Assembly (NCBI RefSeq): GCF_051201015.1
Contig: NZ_JBPEHI010000003.1
Strand: one strand, 5' to 3'
Length of the DNA: 64,000 nucleotides
Origin: Petrimonas sulfuriphila
GTDB taxonomy: Bacteria; Bacteroidota; Bacteroidia; Bacteroidales; Dysgonomonadaceae
Shown: positions 1-7,762 of the stretch, piece after piece
How positions within the stretch are numbered: the first letter of the stretch is position 1
Layout: each line of letters begins with the position of its first letter
Position numbers and translations under genes: made by a program
Notes under the pieces: generated by a model
Database searches by the model: none
Seen by the model: only the letters and a program-made list of their open reading frames with translations
What the model was told of the DNA's origin: nothing

Positions 1-79
1 AGTATGGGCAAAGGCGGTAGACAGAATACTTGTCGCTTAAGAATATGCTCGTCGGCTTTTTCGATAAATCAGAAATCAC
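1..79 (-). CDS. possible 5' end of a gene running off the left edge
   Basis: On the minus strand a frame with no stop runs from a GTG at 77-79 to the window edge (26 codons, reading roughly SDLSKKPTSIF...YRLCPY). A TATATTTG box on the same strand at 81-88 matches the Bacteroidetes -7 element, but it sits only 1 nt before this GTG, so the real start may lie further in. The piece is too short to assign a family. It may also be chance open frame. Confidence 0.25.
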   Translation of the reverse strand, partial: MISDLSKKPTSIFLSDKYSVYRLCPY

Positions 80-88
80 GCAAATATA

Positions 89-422
89 TGTGAAAATAAA
101 ATAATATAATATATAATATGACGAAATTAACACAATAGTTTTTTTAAAAAGTCAATTTAATATTTACAGATTATCGAATATTAGGCTTGATAACCTTTGA
201 AAACAAATTAATCTTAGTTTATAAGTTGCAATTTTGTTTTTCCCAAAACACCAGGTTGTCAAAATAACCTAAAACGATGCAAAAATAACCTTAAAATTAG
301 TATTATGCAATAATTTCGTGTTAAAATCGATGATAAAACAAGTATAATACCTATTATTGAAGAATAATGATACAGTTTGAGTGGTTTTGTAGACTTTTTT
401 TTCGTAGATCCGTATGGGTTAA
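89..422. other. AT-rich intergenic stretch, nothing recognised
   Basis: About 330 bases of strongly AT-rich sequence lie between the possible left-edge gene and the terminator of the FKBP lipoprotein gene. I see no convincing open frame, tRNA, long inverted repeat or complete promoter in it. A small plus-strand frame that starts near 354 is the antisense shadow of the FKBP gene. Confidence 0.5.
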
Positions 423-456
423 AACAAAAAAACGGGACGACAAACAGCCGTCCCGT
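423..456 (-). terminator. intrinsic terminator of the FKBP genes
   Basis: An 8-bp GC-rich stem (432-439 with 449-456, ACGGGACG/CGTCCCGT) is followed on the minus strand by a run of T broken by one G (plus-strand A's at 423-431). It lies about 30 nt after the stop codon of the FKBP lipoprotein gene, as expected for a rho-independent terminator. Confidence 0.85.
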
Positions 457-484
457 GAATAAATATAGGGTGATGTGTGATCGG

Positions 485-1507
485 TTACTTTTCTATCCCC
501 AGTAATTCTACATCGAAGATCAATGTAGAGAAAGGTTTGATGGTTCCACGGTCTTGGGCGCCGTAAGCCAGGTTGTAGGGAACGTAGAGTTTCCATTTCG
601 AACCAACAGGCATCAGTTTGAGTGCTTCTGTCCATCCGGGAATAACTTGTGTTACACCGAAAGTGGCCGGTTCTTTTCTATCGACACTGCTGTCGAAAAC
701 AGTTCCGTTGATAAGGGTGCCGTGATAATGCACTTTTACTGTATTGGTGTCACCCGGTATTGGTCCGTTCCCTTCGCGAATTACCTCGTACTGTAATCCA
801 CTGGGAAGAGTAACCACGCCTTCGCGCTTACCGTTATCGGCCAGGAATTTTTCGCCGGCAGCGATACTGTCTTTATATTGAACCTTCAGCTCTTCTTCCT
901 GTTTGGCCTGTTCTTTAGCCTGAGCTTGTTCTACTTTTCTTTGAATCAATCCATTGGCGTCCACCTTGGAAATGGCGGTGCTTTGATTTTTTAATGTGCT
1001 GATTAAGCCGGCCAACATCTGATCGTTGTTGATCTTTTTGGTGGAATCCTGGCCGAACAGCATCGTTCCAAATTGAGGAAGCATTTGTTGGGAAATCTGA
1101 TGCCCAATGCTTAAGCCTTGAATATAAGCTGATTTTTCTTCTCCACCCTTCAACGATTCTTTCAATCCCTTGATGAATTCGTCAAGTTTTGGAGCATTTA
1201 CCTTATTCAGTGAATCGATTTTTGCATTCATCTCTTTCTGTAACGCTTGTTTCTGGGTAGAATCGGCAGTAGCAATACGCATTTGATAATCGTATTCGAT
1301 ATTGGATGCACCCTGGATAATTCCAGACTGCTCCAGGTACTGCATCAATCCGCCCTGGTCGGCCAGATTTACGCCATAAGCATAAGAAATACTATCTACA
1401 TCGCTTTTTAACGATGCCGCAGGAGCAGAACTGCCGCCACCGCAAGATACCAGCATAATTGAAACTGCTGCCAATGCGCCAAGTACAACAAAGTTTTTTT
1501 GTTTCAT
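485..1507 (-). CDS. FKBP-type peptidyl-prolyl cis-trans isomerase, lipoprotein
   Basis: This 340-residue protein should catalyse cis-trans isomerisation of peptidyl-prolyl bonds in envelope proteins. The N-terminus has a lysine-rich start, a hydrophobic stretch and the lipobox VSCG, so it is predicted to be lipid-anchored at Cys22. Residues of about 35-220 form a Gln/Glu/Lys-rich helical region like the dimerisation domain of FkpA/Mip proteins. The FKBP_C domain occupies about residues 230-340, with the typical VHYHGTLINGTVFDSS, VIPGWTEAL and LAYG motifs. It lies 30 bp downstream of a second FKBP gene with a very similar catalytic domain, so the two are probably a tandem duplication transcribed together and ended by the hairpin at 423-456. 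The fold assignment is firm; the client proteins are unknown. Confidence 0.93.
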   Translation of the reverse strand: MKQKNFVVLGALAAVSIMLVSCGGGSSAPAASLKSDVDSISYAYGVNLADQGGLMQYLEQSGIIQGASNIEYDYQMRIATADSTQKQALQKEMNAKIDSLNKVNAPKLDEFIKGLKESLKGGEEKSAYIQGLSIGHQISQQMLPQFGTMLFGQDSTKKINNDQMLAGLISTLKNQSTAISKVDANGLIQRKVEQAQAKEQAKQEEELKVQYKDSIAAGEKFLADNGKREGVVTLPSGLQYEVIREGNGPIPGDTNTVKVHYHGTLINGTVFDSSVDRKEPATFGVTQVIPGWTEALKLMPVGSKWKLYVPYNLAYGAQDRGTIKPFSTLIFDVELLGIEK

Positions 1508-1537
1508 TTTTTTTCTTTTTTATTTAATGGGTTCTCT

Positions 1538-2122
1538 TTATTCTATCCCTAACAATTCAACATCGAAAATTAAGGTGGAGTTGGGTTCTATGGAGCTTCC
1601 GGCCCCCTGGCTTCCATATGCTAGCTCCGAAGGAATATATAACCTCCATTTGGAGCCGACGCTCATCAGCTGCAATGCCTCTACCCAGCCTTTAATCACT
1701 TGGTTGACACCAAATACAGCAGGTTGTCCCCTTTCTACGGAACTATCAAAAACCTTGCCGTTTATCAATGTACCGTGATAATGGCACTTCACTTTTTCGG
1801 TTGCTTTGGGTTTTGGTCCTGAGCCTTCTTTAAGAATTTCGTATTGTAATCCGCTGGCAAGGGTAATAACACCGTCCTTCTTCTTGTTCTCTTCCAGAAA
1901 TTTACGTCCGATTCTTAGGTTCTCACCCAGCATCTCGTTTTGCCTTTTGCTCAAATATTCCTGAATGTATTGATTGGCCTCCTGTGGGCTCATTTCTGCT
2001 GCGCCGTTGTTTATAACTTCAACGAATGCCTTTACAAACGAGTCTGTGTCAATCTGATTTAGCCCGGAATTAACAAGACTCGATGCCATACTCATTCCTA
2101 ACGCGTAACTTAATTTATCCAT
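1538..2122 (-). CDS. FKBP-type peptidyl-prolyl cis-trans isomerase (Mip/FkpA-like)
   Basis: This 194-residue prolyl isomerase has an N-terminal helical FKBP_N-type region (about 1-85, beginning MDKLSYALGMSMA) and a C-terminal FKBP_C domain (about 90-194) with VKCHYHGTLINGKVFDSS, VIKGWVEAL and ELAYG. Unlike its downstream neighbour it has no signal peptide or lipobox, so as called it would be cytoplasmic. The two catalytic domains share long identical segments such as HYHGTLING and FDVELLGIE, pointing to a recent paralogous duplication. It is probably the first gene of a two-gene minus-strand unit, with a -7 box 31 nt upstream of the ATG. Confidence 0.92.
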   Translation of the reverse strand: MDKLSYALGMSMASSLVNSGLNQIDTDSFVKAFVEVINNGAAEMSPQEANQYIQEYLSKRQNEMLGENLRIGRKFLEENKKKDGVITLASGLQYEILKEGSGPKPKATEKVKCHYHGTLINGKVFDSSVERGQPAVFGVNQVIKGWVEALQLMSVGSKWRLYIPSELAYGSQGAGSSIEPNSTLIFDVELLGIE

Positions 2123-2152
2123 TCAACTTTTTTCTTTTTTTCAATTTGGACA

Positions 2153-2160
2153 CAAAAGTA
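2153..2160 (-). promoter_or_regulatory. -7 box for the FKBP gene pair
   Basis: The minus strand reads TACTTTTG, a full match to the Bacteroidetes TAnnTTTG element, about 30 nt before the ATG at 2122. No clear TTG -33 element sits at the expected distance. It is divergent from the sirtuin promoter 43 bp away. Confidence 0.55.
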
Positions 2161-2202
2161 CGAATTTAATACGGAATAATTCTTCTTTTGAGTATAAAAA
2201 AC

Positions 2203-2210
2203 TATATTTG
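2203..2210 (+). promoter_or_regulatory. -7 box for the sirtuin gene
   Basis: TATATTTG matches TAnnTTTG, 33 nt before the ATG at 2244. This placement argues that the in-frame TTG at 2208, which lies inside the box, is not the start codon. The -33 element is unclear. Confidence 0.55.
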
Positions 2211-2243
2211 TATAAGGAGGATAACCATTTAAACGGACAAAAA

Positions 2244-2951
2244 ATGAAAAAGAAACTTGTTATACTTACCGGAGCAGGAATGAGTGCCGAAAGTGGAATA
2301 TCGACGTTTCGCGATTCGGGTGGATTATGGGATAAATACCCCGTTGAAGATGTTGCCACTCCCGAAGCATTCCACAGAAATCCGGCACTTGTGTTGGAGT
2401 TTTATAATATCCGCCGGCGCGAGCTGATCCGTGCAAAGCCCAATGAGGGGCATGCCGGAATTGCAGATATGGAGAAGGATTTTGACGTTCAGGTAATTAC
2501 GCAGAATATTGATAATTTGCACGAACAGGCGGGAAGTACCAAGGTACTGCACTTGCACGGTGAGTTGATGAAAGTGAGGTCTACCGGAGACGAATCGTTG
2601 ATCTATGAGTTGCCGGCCGATAAACCGGAGATCAACATGGGCGATAAGTGCGAAAAGGGATATCAGCTGCGTCCGCATATCGTATGGTTTGGAGAGGCTG
2701 TACCGATGATTACCGAGGCTGCGGAATTGGCCGGGAAAGCAGATATTTTTGTGATAATAGGCACTTCAATGAATGTATATCCGGCTGCGGGATTACTGGA
2801 CTATGTGAAAAAAAATGTTCCCGTTTACCTGATTGATCCCAAAGATGTGAATACCGGCCGGTACGATGTATTTCATATAAAAAAAGGGGCATCGGAGGGA
2901 GTGAAGGAGTTGCGCCAGAGATTGGGCGACCCGACGATAGGGCGAGTGTAA
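2244..2951 (+). CDS. cobB: Sir2-family NAD-dependent protein deacylase
   Basis: A 235-residue sirtuin that should remove acyl groups from lysines using NAD+. Visible motifs are the NAD-binding GAGMSAESGISTFRD (residues 10-24), TQNIDNLHEQAG (86-97) and the catalytic-histidine HLHG (His105). Y54 and R57 occupy the Tyr-x-x-Arg positions that in E. coli CobB and human SIRT5 favour succinyl/malonyl lysine, so desuccinylase activity is likely as well (inference from the family). The zinc-ribbon region after HLHG contains only one cysteine where the classical family has four, so this protein appears to lack structural zinc. The ATG at 2244 is preferred over an upstream in-frame TTG because that TTG is part of the -7 box. 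The gene is monocistronic between a divergent FKBP promoter and the repeat array before mutS. Confidence 0.92.
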   Translation: MKKKLVILTGAGMSAESGISTFRDSGGLWDKYPVEDVATPEAFHRNPALVLEFYNIRRRELIRAKPNEGHAGIADMEKDFDVQVITQNIDNLHEQAGSTKVLHLHGELMKVRSTGDESLIYELPADKPEINMGDKCEKGYQLRPHIVWFGEAVPMITEAAELAGKADIFVIIGTSMNVYPAAGLLDYVKKNVPVYLIDPKDVNTGRYDVFHIKKGASEGVKELRQRLGDPTIGRV

Positions 2952-3052
2952 ATCGTAAATAAAAAAATAGTATCTTTGTTATCCTTTTTCAGAAAAAAAT
3001 CATTACACATTATTTAATAAAGGGATGATCCAAAATAATGTCGTATTTGCCA

Positions 3053-3144
3053 AGATTGAGAAAGATTAATTAAGATTGAAAAAGATTGATAAACTGCCGC
3101 CCATATTCAATCTTGTTCAATCCGCCATCAATCTCATTCAATCT
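3053..3144. repeat. inverted array of eight phased AGATTGA boxes
   Basis: Four AGATTGA-type boxes start at 3053, 3063, 3073 and 3083 (the second reads AGATTAA). After a 17-bp spacer four inverted copies (TCAATCT, one TCAATCC) start at 3107, 3117, 3128 and 3138. The 10-11 bp spacing places all boxes on one face of the helix, and the arms can pair as a long imperfect hairpin. It lies in the 238-bp gap between the sirtuin gene and mutS. Function is unknown: protein-binding array, cruciform or RNA hairpin are all possible. Confidence 0.7.
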
Positions 3145-3189
3145 AAAACACAGTAATAATTTATTGGATAATTTAATTTATAGAGATTA

Positions 3190-5804
3190 GTGAGTAAGCA
3201 GGTAGTTGAAACCCCGATGATGAAGCAGTACAACGAGATTAAACAACAACATCCCGATGCTGTTTTACTCTTCAGGGTAGGTGATTTTTACGAGACTTTT
3301 TCGGATGATGCGATCACGGCTTCGGAGATCCTGGGAATAACGCTGACGCGCCGAGCAAACGGTGCAGCACAATTCGTGGAATTGGCTGGATTTCCGCATC
3401 ACGCTCTTGATACGTATTTGCCTAAACTGGTTCGTGCGGGGAAACGTGTGGCTATCTGCGATCAGCTGGAAGACCCGAAGCTTACCAAAACGATTGTTAA
3501 GCGCGGTATCACCGAATTAGTTACGCCGGGTGTATCTATTAATGATAATGTGTTGAATCACAAGGAGAATAATTTTCTGGCAGCCGTTTATTCGGCAAAC
3601 GGAAAGACGTTCGGCATCTCTTTTCTCGATATCTCAACGGGTGAGTTTCTCACTACCGAAGGTAATAAGGACGAAACAGACAAATTGCTTTCCAGCTTTT
3701 CACCCAAGGAGATCCTTATCGAGCGGGGCAGTAAGCGTAAGCTTGGAGAATACTTCGGGTCGGACTACTTCTTTTTCGAACTCGACGATTGGATATTTAC
3801 CGATGATGCAGCCCGCGAACGCTTATTAAACCATTTCAACACAAAGAACCTAAAAGGGTTTGGGGTACAGCACCTGCCCCTTGGAATTATTGCGTCCGGA
3901 GCTGTGTTGCATTATCTGGATATAACACAGCACACTCAGATCAGTCACATTACTTCACTCAGGCAACTGGATGAAAGCCGTTACGTGCGACTGGATAAAT
4001 TCACGGTACGCAGCCTGGAGCTGATTTCCACGATAAATGAAGGTGGAAAAAGTTTACTCGATATACTCGATAAGACCATCTCACCCATGGGGTCGCGCAT
4101 GTTACGCCGCTGGATGGTGTTTCCCCTCAAGGATATCAGGCCCATTGAAGAACGCCTGGATGTGGTGGAAAACTTTTTCCGCGAAACAGCATTGAAAGAG
4201 CTGCTCGAGGAAAAACTCTCGCTTATCGGTGACTTGGAACGAATCATATCTAAAGCGGCTGTCGGTAGGATCTCTCCCCGCGAAGTGGTACAGCTTAAGG
4301 TGGCTTTAACAGCAATAGAACCGGTACGTGAAGCCTTCCTGTCGTCCGAAAATGCCGGCCTTCAGGAGATGGGTAGGAAATTAGATCCTTGCTTCGTTAT
4401 CCGGGATCGGATTGAACGGGAGATCTTTCCGGATCCGCCGGCTCTGCTGAATAAGGGGGGGTGATTAAAAAAGGAGTGAACGGACAGTTGGATGAGCTTC
4501 GCGAAATTGCCTACTCGGGCAAAGATTACCTCCTACAGTTGCAGCAACGTAAAAGTACGGAAACGGGTATACCCTCTCTGAAGATTGCTTTCAATAATGT
4601 TTTCGGATATTACATTGAAGTGCGGAATACGCACAAAGACAAGGTCCCTGAAACGTGGATACGGAAACAAACGCTGGTAAGCGCAGAACGTTACATTACC
4701 GAGGAACTGAAAGAATATGAAGAAAAAATATTGGGTGCCGAAGAAAAAATTGTATCGCTGGAAACACAGCTATACAACGCTCTTGTGGAGAGCCTGATAG
4801 AGTATATTCCAACTATACAGGGTAACGCAACCGTTATGGCAAGGGCAGATTGCCTGTTGTCTTTTGCAAAAATAGCTCGGGAGAACAAGTATATCCGTCC
4901 CGAAATAAACGAGTCGGATGCCATAGATATCAAGAGTGGCCGCCACCCTGTGATCGAAAAACAGCTTCCGCATGATGAGCCCTATATTGCCAACGATGTG
5001 TATCTCGACAGGGATTCACAGCAAATCATTATTATTACCGGTCCCAACATGGCCGGGAAATCGGCCTTACTGCGCCAAACGGCGCTGATCACTATTATGG
5101 CGCAAATAGGGAGTTTTGTCCCGGCAGAATCCGCAAAGATAGGACTGGTGGATAAGATCTTTACCCGCGTCGGCGCATCGGACAATATATCGCTGGGCGA
5201 ATCCACGTTTATGGTGGAAATGAACGAAGCAGCCAATATCATCAATAATATCTCGGAACGGAGTCTTGTGCTTTTTGATGAATTGGGCAGAGGTACAAGT
5301 ACCTACGATGGGATTTCTATTGCGTGGTCGATCGTGGAATATATTCATGAGCACCCCCGGGCAAAAGCCAAGACTCTTTTTGCCACCCACTACCACGAGT
5401 TGAATGAGATGGAAAAATCGTTTAAGCGAATCAAAAACTACAATGTTGCTGTAAAGGAGATTGACAACAAAGTCATTTTCTTGCGAAAACTCGTGCCGGG
5501 AGAGAGTGAACACAGTTTTGGTATTCACGTTGCCAAAATGGCCGGGATGCCGCAGAGCATTACCAAACGGTCGGAAGCGATCCTGGAACAGATGGAAACA
5601 GCCAATCGCAGACAGGGCATCAAAAAGCCGATAAAGGATATTGTTGAAAAACGGGAGGGCTATCAGTTGAGTTTTTTCCAGCTGGACGACCCTGTTTTAA
5701 GCCAGGTTCGTGACGAAATACTCAATCTGGATGTCAATAACCTTACCCCTATTGAGGCTTTGAATAAATTGAATGAAATTAAGAAAATAGTGAAAGGGAA
5801 ATGA
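3190..5804 (+). pseudogene. mutS: DNA mismatch repair ATPase MutS, split by a -1 frameshift
   Basis: MutS recognises mismatches and small loops. The first frame (3190-4464, GTG start, 424 codons) carries the mismatch-binding domain with the intercalating Phe-x-Glu (GDFYE, residues 31-35), the connector and the first part of the lever. It stops at TGA 4462-4464 just after a run of seven G. The second frame (4461-5804, 447 codons) continues without loss: the rest of the lever and clamp, Walker A TGPNMAGKS, the DELGRGTS Walker B/signature region and FATHYHEL, then the C-terminal helix-turn-helix. Adding one G to the run (G8) restores a continuous protein of about 871 residues with the family reading NKGGVIKKGV across the junction. 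All other motifs are intact, so the lesion is very recent, phase-variable, or a sequencing error. Neither half alone should repair DNA. The next gene, tdk, overlaps the stop codon by 4 bp. Confidence 0.92.
4455..4461 (+). repeat. G7 homopolymer at the mutS frameshift
   Basis: Seven consecutive G's sit directly before the TGA that ends the first mutS frame. Eight would keep the gene open. Poly-G runs of this length are prone to slippage and to base-calling error. Confidence 0.9.
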
Positions 5805-6406
5805 CGTACAACGAAAACAATCCCAACGAAACCCAGCGCAAAGGGCGTATCGAAGTCATTTGCGGTTCCATGTTCTCAGGAAAGACCGAAGAACTGCTTC
5901 GCAGGCTTCGCCGGGCGAAAATTGCCCGCCAGAAAGTGGAAATATTTAAACCGGTAATCGACGTGCGTTATTCGCAGGAGGAGGTGGTGTCGCACGACAA
6001 AAACTCTATTCTTTCAACACCCGTTGAGCATTCCAGTAACATCCTGCTGCTTGCGTCTGAAGTAGAAGTGGTGGGAGTAGACGAAGCTCAGTTTTTTGAC
6101 AAAGGGCTTGCCGATGTTTGCCAGCAGCTTGCCGACCAAGGTATCCGGGTAATAGTGGCTGGACTCGACATGGATTTTAAACGGATACCGTTCGGGCCGA
6201 TGCCCGCCCTTTGTGCCATTGCCGATGATGTGACCAAAGTTCATGCCATCTGTGTCCGTTGCGGTTCACTGGCCAGCTATTCACACCGTATAGTGGCTGG
6301 CGAGAAACAGGTGATGTTGGGAGAAATGCATGAATATCAGCCGCTTTGCAGGAAATGTTATTTGCAGGAACAGTTATTTTCTACTCCACCGATAAACAAA
6401 TTTTAA
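5801..6406 (+). CDS. tdk: thymidine kinase
   Basis: A 201-residue cytosolic type II (TK1-like) thymidine kinase, which phosphorylates thymidine to dTMP in nucleotide salvage. The P-loop GSMFSGKT lies near residue 22 and the DEAQFFD motif near residue 91. The lasso region and two CxxC-type cysteine pairs (CVRCG and CRKC) that bind structural zinc are present, and the length is usual. The ATG overlaps the mutS stop codon (ATGA), so the two are very likely cotranscribed and translationally coupled. Confidence 0.95.
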   Translation: MTYNENNPNETQRKGRIEVICGSMFSGKTEELLRRLRRAKIARQKVEIFKPVIDVRYSQEEVVSHDKNSILSTPVEHSSNILLLASEVEVVGVDEAQFFDKGLADVCQQLADQGIRVIVAGLDMDFKRIPFGPMPALCAIADDVTKVHAICVRCGSLASYSHRIVAGEKQVMLGEMHEYQPLCRKCYLQEQLFSTPPINKF

Positions 6407-6474
6407 ACAGGGGTGTTTATATAGACAAAAGTGTTAAATACACGGTGAGTAAATATTTATTAAAACATTAACTT

Positions 6475-6945
6475 ATGAAACTTAGAAACTTATTTATCGT
6501 TACAGTCTTGGCTGTTACAGCCATAACCACAACTGCAAATGCTCAGAACTACAAAACCGCTTTTGGTGCCCGCTTAGGTTATGACAGCGGTATTACGCTG
6601 AAGCATTTCTTTGCGCCGGCTAGCGCATTCGAAGGTATATTGAGCGCTTCTCCGCGTTATTTTCAATTGACCGGGTTGTATGAATACCAGCAACCGCTAC
6701 CGGGAGCACCCGGCCTGGACTGGTATGTGGGTTTGGGAGCTCATCTTGGAAATGTCTATTACAAGGATTATAACGGCGGTCGTTTTCTGCTAGGAGGGGA
6801 TTTAATTGCAGGGCTTGAGTACGCATTTCCAACGGCTCCCTTTGCGATTTCACTGGACTGGAAACCCTCGTTTAACTTTACCAACGACTACAACGACTAC
6901 TGGTTTGCCGGGTTAGCACTTAGTTTACGCTACACGTTCAGATAA
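6475..6945 (+). CDS. small outer-membrane beta-barrel-like protein, function unknown
   Basis: A 156-residue protein with a clear signal peptide (about residues 1-23, ending ANAQ). The mature part is rich in alternating aromatic/small residues with repeated GLGAHLG- and GLALSLRY-like strands and ends in aromatic-Thr-Phe-Arg, as in small OmpX/OmpW-like barrels of Bacteroidetes. No catalytic motif is visible. It stands alone, 68 bp after tdk, and is followed by a strong terminator at 6964. The barrel call is from composition and strand pattern; the physiological role is unknown. Confidence 0.7.
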   Translation: MKLRNLFIVTVLAVTAITTTANAQNYKTAFGARLGYDSGITLKHFFAPASAFEGILSASPRYFQLTGLYEYQQPLPGAPGLDWYVGLGAHLGNVYYKDYNGGRFLLGGDLIAGLEYAFPTAPFAISLDWKPSFNFTNDYNDYWFAGLALSLRYTFR

Positions 6946-6963
6946 GAACCAGATTCCGGTACT

Positions 6964-7000
6964 TTATAAAAACCGTTCTCAACCGAGAGCGGTTTTTTTT
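6964..7000 (+). terminator. intrinsic terminator, first copy of a 36-bp repeat
   Basis: The stem AAAACCGTTCTC/GAGAGCGGTTTT with loop AACC is followed by eight T's, 20 nt after the stop of the small outer-membrane protein gene. The 36 bases from 6964 to 6999 recur identically at 7678-7713, on the other side of the toxin-antitoxin pair. Confidence 0.9.
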
Positions 7001-7010
7001 ACCATAAAAG

Positions 7011-7041
7011 TTGTATTATGATATAACTTTTGTTACTTTTG
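7011..7041 (+). promoter_or_regulatory. promoter of the toxin-antitoxin operon, probably leaderless
   Basis: A TTG at 7011-7013 is followed after 20 bp by TACTTTTG at 7034-7041, matching both Bacteroidetes promoter elements. Only 4 nt separate the -7 box from the ATG at 7046, so transcription should begin at or next to the start codon. Confidence 0.75.
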
Positions 7042-7045
7042 TCTT

Positions 7046-7378
7046 ATGGGACGAAAAATAGTAGCTTACGGAGGATATTATGAATCGTTCATGAAAACAT
7101 TAAGTAGTAATGAACGCAGAAAAATATTAAAGGCCCTGCTGCTATTTAGTGAAGAAGAAAAAATCCCGTATCATTATATTAAATATATTCGAGATTCAAT
7201 TTTCGAATTTAGAGTGAGTTATGGGAATAGTGAATTTAGAATTTTCTTTATTTACGATGGAAATACAATTGTTGTATTACTCAATTGTTTTAAGAAGAAA
7301 ACGCAAAAAACACCACAGAATGAAATAGAAAAAGCCATCAGATTAAAAAATGAATATTATGAAAGGAAAGAAGATTGA
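7046..7378 (+). CDS. RelE/HigB-like toxin (Gp49-like family)
   Basis: A 110-residue protein with the signature of phage-derived Gp49-like/HigB toxins: an N-terminal RKIVAYGGYYESF strand-turn, a helical KILKALLLF segment, then an RVSYGNSEFRIFFIYDG beta hairpin and the VLLNCFKKKTQKTP core with a lysine-rich C-terminal helix. Such toxins are ribosome-dependent mRNA endonucleases. The gene precedes and overlaps its antitoxin, the reversed order typical of higBA. The ATG at 7046 matches the usual N-terminus of the family, so the absence of a leader is not the result of a wrong start. Toxin activity is inferred from family and context. Confidence 0.85.
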   Translation: MGRKIVAYGGYYESFMKTLSSNERRKILKALLLFSEEEKIPYHYIKYIRDSIFEFRVSYGNSEFRIFFIYDGNTIVVLLNCFKKKTQKTPQNEIEKAIRLKNEYYERKED

Positions 7379-7661
7379 ACTTTACGATATCAGCGCTGAA
7401 TTGGAAAAAGAGTTTGGCGAACCCGGTTCACCTGAAAGGCGGCAAGCAGAACAGGAAGCATGGGAAGATTATAACGCACAGATATTGATGGATGCTCGAA
7501 AAAGTGCTCGTCTTACCCAGGAACAATTGGCAGAACGTGTTGGGGTAGATAAAGGGTACATTTCACGGGTTGAGCGCGGGTTGATTGTGCCAACCATCGG
7601 CACTTTCTATAAAATTGTAGCCGCTATGGGACTTTCGGTTGAATTACGTCCACACGCTTAA
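7359..7661 (+). CDS. HigA-like XRE-family antitoxin
   Basis: About 100 residues. The C-terminal half is an XRE helix-turn-helix (ARLTQEQLAERVGVDKGYISRVERG) and the N-terminal part (ELEKEFGEPGSPERRQAEQEAW) is the usual partner-binding segment of this antitoxin family. It should neutralise the upstream toxin and repress the shared promoter. Two starts are possible, ATG 7350 and ATG 7359; the second is used here because a purine-rich stretch precedes it and it fits the family start MKGKK. Both overlap the end of the toxin gene by 20-29 bp. A terminator identical to the one before the operon follows at 7678. Confidence 0.88.
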   Translation: MKGKKIELYDISAELEKEFGEPGSPERRQAEQEAWEDYNAQILMDARKSARLTQEQLAERVGVDKGYISRVERGLIVPTIGTFYKIVAAMGLSVELRPHA

Positions 7662-7677
7662 GAGAGAGTATGAACAA

Positions 7678-7713
7678 TTATAAAAACCGTTCTCAACCGA
7701 GAGCGGTTTTTTT
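7678..7713 (+). terminator. intrinsic terminator, second copy of the 36-bp repeat
   Basis: Identical over 36 bases to 6964-6999, with the same 4-nt loop and seven T's. It ends the toxin-antitoxin operon 16 nt after its stop codon. The offset between copies is exactly 714 bp. Confidence 0.9.
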
Positions 7714-7735
7714 ATGACGGTACGCTTAAAAATCG

Positions 7736-7743
7736 TATTTTTG
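7736..7743 (+). promoter_or_regulatory. -7 box for the UvrD/PcrA helicase gene
   Basis: TATTTTTG matches TAnnTTTG and lies 19 nt before the ATG at 7763. No clear -33 TTG is seen; the preceding terminator occupies that region. Confidence 0.5.
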
Positions 7744-7762
7744 TACTATATTATTCGAAAAA

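Noticed and set aside
2208..2243. An upstream TTG start for the sirtuin
   Set aside because: The TTG is part of a TATATTTG promoter box and would put the start codon upstream of transcription initiation. The ATG at 2244 begins the conserved sequence.
3053..3144. The AGATTGA array as a CRISPR
   Set aside because: The units are 7 bp at 10-11 bp spacing with half inverted, too short for CRISPR repeats and spacers, and no cas genes are present.
4450..4470. Programmed frameshifting in mutS, as in prfB or dnaX
   Set aside because: No slippery heptamer of the dnaX type, no upstream Shine-Dalgarno-like stimulator and no downstream stem are evident, and such control is not known for mutS. A plain indel or phase variation is simpler.
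6964..7713. The paired terminators as ends of an insertion sequence
   Set aside because: The repeats are direct, not inverted, contain a terminator hairpin and there is no transposase between them.
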